From Azonexus sp. (GTDB lineage Bacteria > Pseudomonadota > Gammaproteobacteria > Burkholderiales > Rhodocyclaceae): 7,800 nucleotides of DNA. The stretch is from positions 1 through 7,800 of the forward strand of contig JAUYQT010000108.1 of assembly GCA_030697085.1 (NCBI GenBank), read 5' to 3'. The notes below the pieces were generated by a model. It had not been told where the DNA came from. It did no database searches and saw only the letters and a program-made list of their open reading frames with translations. This document shows positions 4,864 to 7,800 of the stretch, in pieces. A program made the position numbers and the translations under genes. How positions within the stretch are numbered: position 1 is the first letter of the stretch; each line of letters starts with the position of its first letter.

Positions 4864-5181
4864 TTACTTAATCAAAAACTCTTCTTTGTCGTGACCGGCA
4901 TCAATCAGTGCCTGGAACTCTTTAGGAGCGCGACCACGACCAGTCCAGGTCTTCGCGCCATCAGGAGTGATGTACTTGGGCTTAGGTGCTGCGCGAGTGC
5001 CAGTAGTGGCCGTAGCATCGGTTGTCTTCATAGTGAATCCACAATCAGCCGCCGTAAGTTCGTATTCTTCAATTAGGGCTTTGACTTGCTTGATGGCGTC
5101 AGAAAGTTCAACCTTGCGTGCATCCGCAATCTGTTTGTTCAGCGCGTCACGTTGAGCCAGTAGTTCTTTGTAGCTTGCCAT
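4864..5181 (-). CDS. H-NS family nucleoid-associated protein
   Basis: Small DNA-binding protein that coats AT-rich DNA and silences its transcription; copies on mobile elements often keep the element quiet in a new host. The 105-residue product has an N-terminal oligomerization coiled coil (about residues 1-45, ELLAQRDALNKQIADARK...). A Thr/Ala-rich linker (about 52-66) follows, then the C-terminal DNA-binding motif: KYITPDGAKTWTGRGRAP at 69-86, with the GRGR minor-groove loop at 81-84. The start at 5181 is set by GGGAGA 6 bases upstream; an ATG 13 codons earlier lies before this site. The tail after the motif (FQALIDAGHDKEEFLIK) is longer than in many relatives. A predicted promoter lies just upstream and a terminator separates it from the envelope operon. 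Confidence 0.9.
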   Translation of the reverse strand: MASYKELLAQRDALNKQIADARKVELSDAIKQVKALIEEYELTAADCGFTMKTTDATATTGTRAAPKPKYITPDGAKTWTGRGRAPKEFQALIDAGHDKEEFLIK

Positions 5182-5218
5182 GATGTATCTCCCTTGTGTG
5201 GATAGTGCAAAGATTGGC

Positions 5219-5247
5219 AATCTACTACTGTTTGACGTTCGTTACAA
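5219..5247 (-). promoter_or_regulatory. predicted hns promoter
   Basis: On the minus strand, TTGTAA (5247-5242) and TAGATT (5224-5219) are 17 bases apart, giving a start near 5212 and a leader of about 30 bases that contains the GGGAGA site. Each box matches four of six consensus bases. Confidence 0.4.
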
Positions 5248-5258
5248 ATAGTTGATAT

Positions 5259-5286
5259 AAAAAAACCCACCGCAATGGGTGGGTTT
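5259..5286 (-). terminator. factor-independent terminator of the envelope operon
   Basis: AAACCCACC (5263-5271) pairs with GGTGGGTTT (5278-5286) around a 6-base loop. On the minus strand the stem runs into seven T. It lies 17 bases past the lipoprotein stop and ends the three-gene operon before the hns promoter. Confidence 0.85.
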
Positions 5287-5303
5287 AAGCAGCTATATCA
5301 TTT

Positions 5304-5618
5304 TTAAAAACTATAAGATGGCTTCTTGGCTGCTAGTTTTCCACCGAGAAAACAGATGGTTGTTGCCCGTGACAATTTTCCTGTAGCAACATCTTTGACA
5401 CCTTCGTAACCAAAGCAATCAAATGACTGTCCGTTATCAAGGGTGCTTTTATTGAACTGTGCTGGTTTCCCTATTACTTGAGCAACTTCTTCAGGAGATT
5501 TTCCGTAAAGTTTTTCAATTGCATTGTCAAACTCGGTAACCGTATAACCCAAAGGAGTTGGTCCACATGCAGCAAGAAATGTAATGGAAAGCAACGATGC
5601 AATTATTAATTTACGCAT
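5304..5618 (-). CDS. small outer-envelope lipoprotein
   Basis: The 104-residue precursor has a textbook type II signal peptide: basic MRK, hydrophobic stretch, lipobox L15-A16-A17-C18. After lipidation of Cys18 the mature protein would be 87 residues. Position +2 is Gly, not Asp, so export to the outer membrane is expected. The mature part starts with a likely helix (TEFDNAIEKLYGKS) and PEEVAQVIGKPAQF, which recalls the small BamE/SmpA-like fold, then strands with Cys68 (FDCFGYEG) and Cys89 (TICFLGGK) that could form a disulfide. The start lies 8 bases after the zinc-ribbon gene stop with no clear ribosome site of its own, suggesting translational coupling. Last gene of the operon, followed by a terminator. 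Function unknown. Confidence 0.8.
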   Translation of the reverse strand: MRKLIIASLLSITFLAACGPTPLGYTVTEFDNAIEKLYGKSPEEVAQVIGKPAQFNKSTLDNGQSFDCFGYEGVKDVATGKLSRATTICFLGGKLAAKKPSYSF

Positions 5619-5626
5619 GGTGAATT

Positions 5627-6136
5627 TTACTGCTCTGAAAAAGTATAGGCTTCATCTGTGCCTGGAACAAACTTGGCGGCACAACGGTTGCAATAAAATC
5701 CGGACTCCTTCCACAGGTCTTTCTTTTTCTGACGTTCAACTGCTTCATCTGAAGGCTTAAGTAGGTATGTCATACCAGCATAAGCAAGTCCAATGAAGGT
5801 AATAATTCCCGAAGCCCACCCCATGAATGAGCTATGAAAGAATCCACCAATACTAGACCCTATATAAATAGAAATAGCCAAACAAATGATGCCTAATATA
5901 CCTTGTAGAATGTTTGATTCTGCATAAAGCTCTTCTGAAAATTGTTTCGCTAGCTGACTCTGGGCGGTGCCAGAAGTAACCGTCTTTCCACCTCCAACAG
6001 CAGCGCCACCAAATCCAACAGCAACACCGGCAGAGCTTGATTCTGTATTGATTTCAGTAGTTCCTTGTTCAACGATGATACTTATCTTTTGAACGTGCTC
6101 ACTTTGACACTTCGGACATGCAAAGCTTGTAGCCAT
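5627..6136 (-). CDS. zinc-ribbon protein with a two-helix membrane hairpin
   Basis: The 169-residue product has CPKC at residues 7-10 and CNRC at 149-152, which together would bind one zinc ion. Between them are a Ser/Gly-rich linker (about 33-60, AGVAVGFGGAAVGGG) and two membrane segments (about 77-97 and 104-126), followed by a basic helix (VERQKKKDLWKES). Both Cys pairs would then lie in the cytoplasm and the hairpin in the inner membrane. I recall related proteins with CPKC and a similar Gly-rich stretch in phages, plasmids and genomes of gammaproteobacteria, all without known function. The ATG at 6136 has GGGAG 7 bases upstream. It sits between the membrane-protein and lipoprotein genes, 37 and 8 bases away. 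Confidence 0.75.
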   Translation of the reverse strand: MATSFACPKCQSEHVQKISIIVEQGTTEINTESSSAGVAVGFGGAAVGGGKTVTSGTAQSQLAKQFSEELYAESNILQGILGIICLAISIYIGSSIGGFFHSSFMGWASGIITFIGLAYAGMTYLLKPSDEAVERQKKKDLWKESGFYCNRCAAKFVPGTDEAYTFSEQ

Positions 6137-6173
6137 AAAACACTCCCTTGTTGTGATTAGTTAGTTAAAAGCG

Positions 6174-7013
6174 TTAGTTATCATCCATTGGTTCACCTGG
6201 ATGATGGTATGCACAAACAGCAAACTCAATGTCAGCAGCCAAGTTTTTTTGTTTCTTTGGCTTCTTTGAGGTATCGCGCCAGTAAAGTTCTCTGGCCGGT
6301 ATTAGCGTTGCTTGTCCAGCCAGATTAGGTTCTGGATAGGTTGTAACCGACAAGTCACGAATAGTTGCACCAAGTTCGCAATTAAAATCTGAAACTATTT
6401 CAGCAGATTTCACCTTGGATGGATTTTGACTAAACCCATCGCCAATGATGAAGAGTTTTAGTTGTGGGTCTATTAGTGTGAAACGTAATACGCCGTATTC
6501 GCCAATTTTTCTTATTGAACCGGCTTTGATATAGGCAGACATACCTTTGATGTTCAAGTTTGGGTTGCCTACTGCTATACCCTCGTTATCTTGTGTCGAT
6601 ATTCGCTCTGCTTTGGCTTCCGCATCTTGCTGTATGTGGTGAGCTGCGTAGATGCTCACACCAGTAGAAATGAGCAACAGAGCAATGAAAGGTCCGGTTT
6701 TATATATGCGGGTGAGGTAGCTAGGCCAAAGGAAGTGGACTAGTCGTCTGCCAAAACCGGGGTTGTCAGTTTTCCCGAACTCAACCAACCGGTTCCGTAT
6801 GGTCAGGTCGATGACTAGGACTGAAACCAACAGCACCATTAGCAGTGCAGCCAATCCAGCCAGTAGGTTGGTTGATATATAGCCTGTAAGGGCTGCTACC
6901 CCTGCCGAGAAGGCTAGTAGCGTGTTGTAGGGAAGGATGTACTTGACGACAACATGACCAAGATCATGGCCTACGTGGGCCGCATCCGGCTGCTCGCTTA
7001 CTGGGTGGGTCAT
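6174..7013 (-). CDS. three-pass membrane protein with a periplasmic domain, function unknown
   Basis: I do not recognise the family. Counted from the ATG at 7013 the product is 279 residues. Membrane segments lie at about 26-46, 48-70 and 107-126. The loop between the second and third is strongly basic (NRLVEFGK...FGRRLVHF...LTRIYK), which places it in the cytoplasm. The N-terminus is then also inside and the 150-residue C-terminal domain in the periplasm. That domain is beta-rich and has two cysteines (DFNCEL and FAVCAY). An in-frame GTG at 7073 would add 20 residues, but it lies 5 bases from the palindrome at 7078-7093 and lacks a ribosome site, so I prefer the ATG, itself with only a weak GAG. 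First gene of the operon, divergent from the XRE regulator. Confidence 0.72.
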   Translation of the reverse strand: MTHPVSEQPDAAHVGHDLGHVVVKYILPYNTLLAFSAGVAALTGYISTNLLAGLAALLMVLLVSVLVIDLTIRNRLVEFGKTDNPGFGRRLVHFLWPSYLTRIYKTGPFIALLLISTGVSIYAAHHIQQDAEAKAERISTQDNEGIAVGNPNLNIKGMSAYIKAGSIRKIGEYGVLRFTLIDPQLKLFIIGDGFSQNPSKVKSAEIVSDFNCELGATIRDLSVTTYPEPNLAGQATLIPARELYWRDTSKKPKKQKNLAADIEFAVCAYHHPGEPMDDN

Positions 7014-7077
7014 AAACCGGGTGCTCTTCGAGAGGACAACCAAATGGGTTGATATGTTCAACTCAAAACGCACTTCA

Positions 7078-7093
7078 TGTCAATCGGTTGACA
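7078..7093. promoter_or_regulatory. palindromic operator between the membrane operon and the XRE gene
   Basis: TGTCAA (7078-7083) and TTGACA (7088-7093) are perfect 6-bp arms around TCGG, a spacing and size typical of XRE-family operators. Each arm is also a consensus -35 for its outward-facing gene, though no good -10 follows at 16-18 bases. The same half-site recurs at 4349-4380. Confidence 0.6.
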
Positions 7094-7111
7094 CAAGACC
7101 ATTCGGGTTGA

Positions 7112-7465
7112 ATGAAGACCGGCATGAGTGTTGATGAAATAGCGTTAGCCAAGAGCCTTGGACAAGCAATAGCCAAGCGTCGAGCCATCTGTGGCCTGAC
7201 GCAAGAGGACTTGGCAGAGCGTTTGGATATTGGTAATGAAGCCGTATCACGTATGGAGCGTGGTACGGTGCCACCCAGCATTGCTCGTCTGCATGAGTTG
7301 GCCGGAATCTTTCGTTGCTCAGTATGCGATTTACTGATTGAGTCTAGCGCCAGGAGTGAGGAACAATCGGCCTACTTGGCTAAACTACTTGAAAACGTAT
7401 CGGATGAAGACCGTACCGTGATTCTTGATGTTGTCAGGCGCTTGTCTGAGCACATGCAAAAATAA
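7112..7465 (+). CDS. XRE-family transcriptional regulator
   Basis: Phage-Cro/C1-type helix-turn-helix DNA-binding protein of 117 residues. The HTH domain covers about residues 12-68: LGQAIAKRRAICGLTQEDLA is helices 1-2, and IGNEAVSRMERGTVPPS holds the recognition helix and the usual ERG turn. The C-terminal part (about 80-117) is helical (YLAKLLENVSDEDRTVILDV) and probably dimerizes; there is no sensor domain. Likely role: repressor of the divergent envelope operon and of itself, through the palindrome at 7078-7093. The start could be the ATG at 7112 or that at 7124; both have weak ribosome sites. A terminator follows at 7514. Such stand-alone regulators are common on mobile elements. Confidence 0.85.
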   Translation: MKTGMSVDEIALAKSLGQAIAKRRAICGLTQEDLAERLDIGNEAVSRMERGTVPPSIARLHELAGIFRCSVCDLLIESSARSEEQSAYLAKLLENVSDEDRTVILDVVRRLSEHMQK

Positions 7466-7513
7466 TCGGTTACAGGGGGCGTATAGCTCGAAATTACGGC
7501 GTTGTAGCGCGAG

Positions 7514-7557
7514 AGTGTATGCGGCAAGCCGCCCATACACTGATTTTTGATTTTGGC
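7514..7557 (+). terminator. probable terminator of the XRE gene
   Basis: AGTGTATG (7514-7521) pairs with CATACACT (7534-7541), topped by CGGC/GCCG. The stem is followed by GATTTTTGATTTT, an interrupted U-tract. It starts 48 bases after the XRE stop. Confidence 0.65.
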
Positions 7558-7560
7558 TAG

Positions 7561-7619
7561 TCTGCGTTAAAACATGATATTTTATGTTTTGTTAAAACAG
7601 TAGGTAAACTATCTGCGTT
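7561..7619. repeat. AT-rich repeats in the gene-free right end
   Basis: TCTGCGTT occurs at 7561-7568 and 7612-7619. GTTAAAAC occurs at 7566-7573 and 7591-7598. An inverted pair AAAACAT (7569-7575) / ATGTTTT (7584-7590) lies inside. I see no gene between 7466 and 7800. This AT-rich block with repeats, 130 bases from the iteron-like array, would suit a DNA-unwinding or regulatory part of an origin; that is inference. Confidence 0.35.
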
Positions 7620-7638
7620 TGCAAAGCAACTCCACGTT

Positions 7639-7669
7639 AAAAAAGCGGCCCTTTAAAGCCGCTTTTTTT
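7639..7669. terminator. bidirectional factor-independent terminator
   Basis: GCGGC (7645-7649) pairs with GCCGC (7658-7662). Six A precede and seven T follow the stem, so it can stop transcripts from either side and isolates the XRE unit from whatever lies to the right. Confidence 0.75.
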
Positions 7670-7696
7670 ACTATAGTATCTTTAGTAACTATAGTA
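7669..7696. promoter_or_regulatory. paired ACTATAGTA palindromes
   Basis: The 9-base word ACTATAGTA occurs at 7670-7678 and 7688-7696, 18 bases apart. Its first eight bases are a perfect palindrome, extended to TACTATAGTA at 7669-7678. Two like palindromes at this spacing suggest a dimeric repressor or initiator binding ahead of a gene to the right. Confidence 0.4.
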
Positions 7697-7750
7697 CACA
7701 AAAATTGTTGCCGTCTTTGGCTACTGTCTCTAGGTTAAACAAATTCAGGG

Positions 7751-7800
7751 CGTTCCGCTTACTACGGTATATCGTTCCACTTACTACGGTAGTTCGTTCC
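7751..7800 (+). repeat. 22-bp tandem repeats, iteron-like, cut by the window end
   Basis: Unit 1 is 7751-7772, unit 2 is 7773-7794, and a third begins at 7795. The shared part is CGTTCC(G/A)CTTACTACGGTA followed by a 3-base variable end. A 22-bp period, two helical turns, and near-identical units are the mark of iterons bound by plasmid Rep proteins. No rep gene is in view; it would be expected to the right. Confidence 0.65.

Noticed and set aside
7014..7073. GTG start at 7073 for the membrane protein
   Set aside because: It would place the start 5 bases from the TTGACA palindrome with no ribosome site; the ATG at 7013 leaves room for divergent control.
7751..7800. CRISPR array
   Set aside because: The 22-bp units follow each other directly with no spacers.

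Overview
The window looks like proteobacterial DNA, beta or gamma class. The reasons are the short H-NS of the type with a TWTGRGRAP core, a lipoprotein with an LAAC lipobox, a MobQ-type relaxase close to MobA of the IncQ plasmids, and a tRNA-Leu ending in CCTGGGC-A-CCA. I cannot name the genus. Two kinds of DNA meet near position 900. The left side (1-899) is GC-richer and carries a hicAB toxin-antitoxin pair, a structured gene-free stretch and a strong terminator. The right side (918-7800) is AT-richer and has the content of a mobilizable element.

At 900-917 lie the last 18 bases of a tRNA-Leu gene, read on the minus strand, without the rest of the tRNA. This is what a tyrosine integrase leaves at the far end of an element inserted in a tRNA 3' end. 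The orientation puts the chromosome (tRNA terminator and hicAB) on the left and the element on the right. The intact tRNA and probably the integrase would then lie beyond position 7800.

From left to right the element holds: a gene-free end with inverted repeats (918-1131); two small unknown genes that converge (1132-1553); a 542-residue MobA/MobL relaxase on the minus strand (1641-3269); an oriT with four hairpins and an R1162-like nick sequence (3325-3430); a TraD-like mobilization accessory gene on the plus strand (3544-3993); three small unknown genes (4086-4840), one behind a hairpin that covers its Shine-Dalgarno sequence; an H-NS gene (4864-5181) just upstream of one of these small genes; a three-gene envelope operon on the minus strand (5304-7013) made of a three-pass membrane protein, a zinc-ribbon/membrane-hairpin protein and a lipoprotein; a divergent XRE regulator (7112-7465); and a gene-free end with two terminators, palindromes and the start of a 22-bp iteron-like repeat array (7751-7800).

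Read together, this is most likely an integrative mobilizable element, or an integrated mobilizable plasmid. It has its own oriT and relaxase and perhaps its own iteron-type origin, but no mating-pair genes in view, so it would need a helper conjugation system. H-NS and the envelope operon are cargo. The best candidate for something undescribed is the XRE-controlled envelope operon, followed by the 64-residue gene with its SD-covering hairpin.
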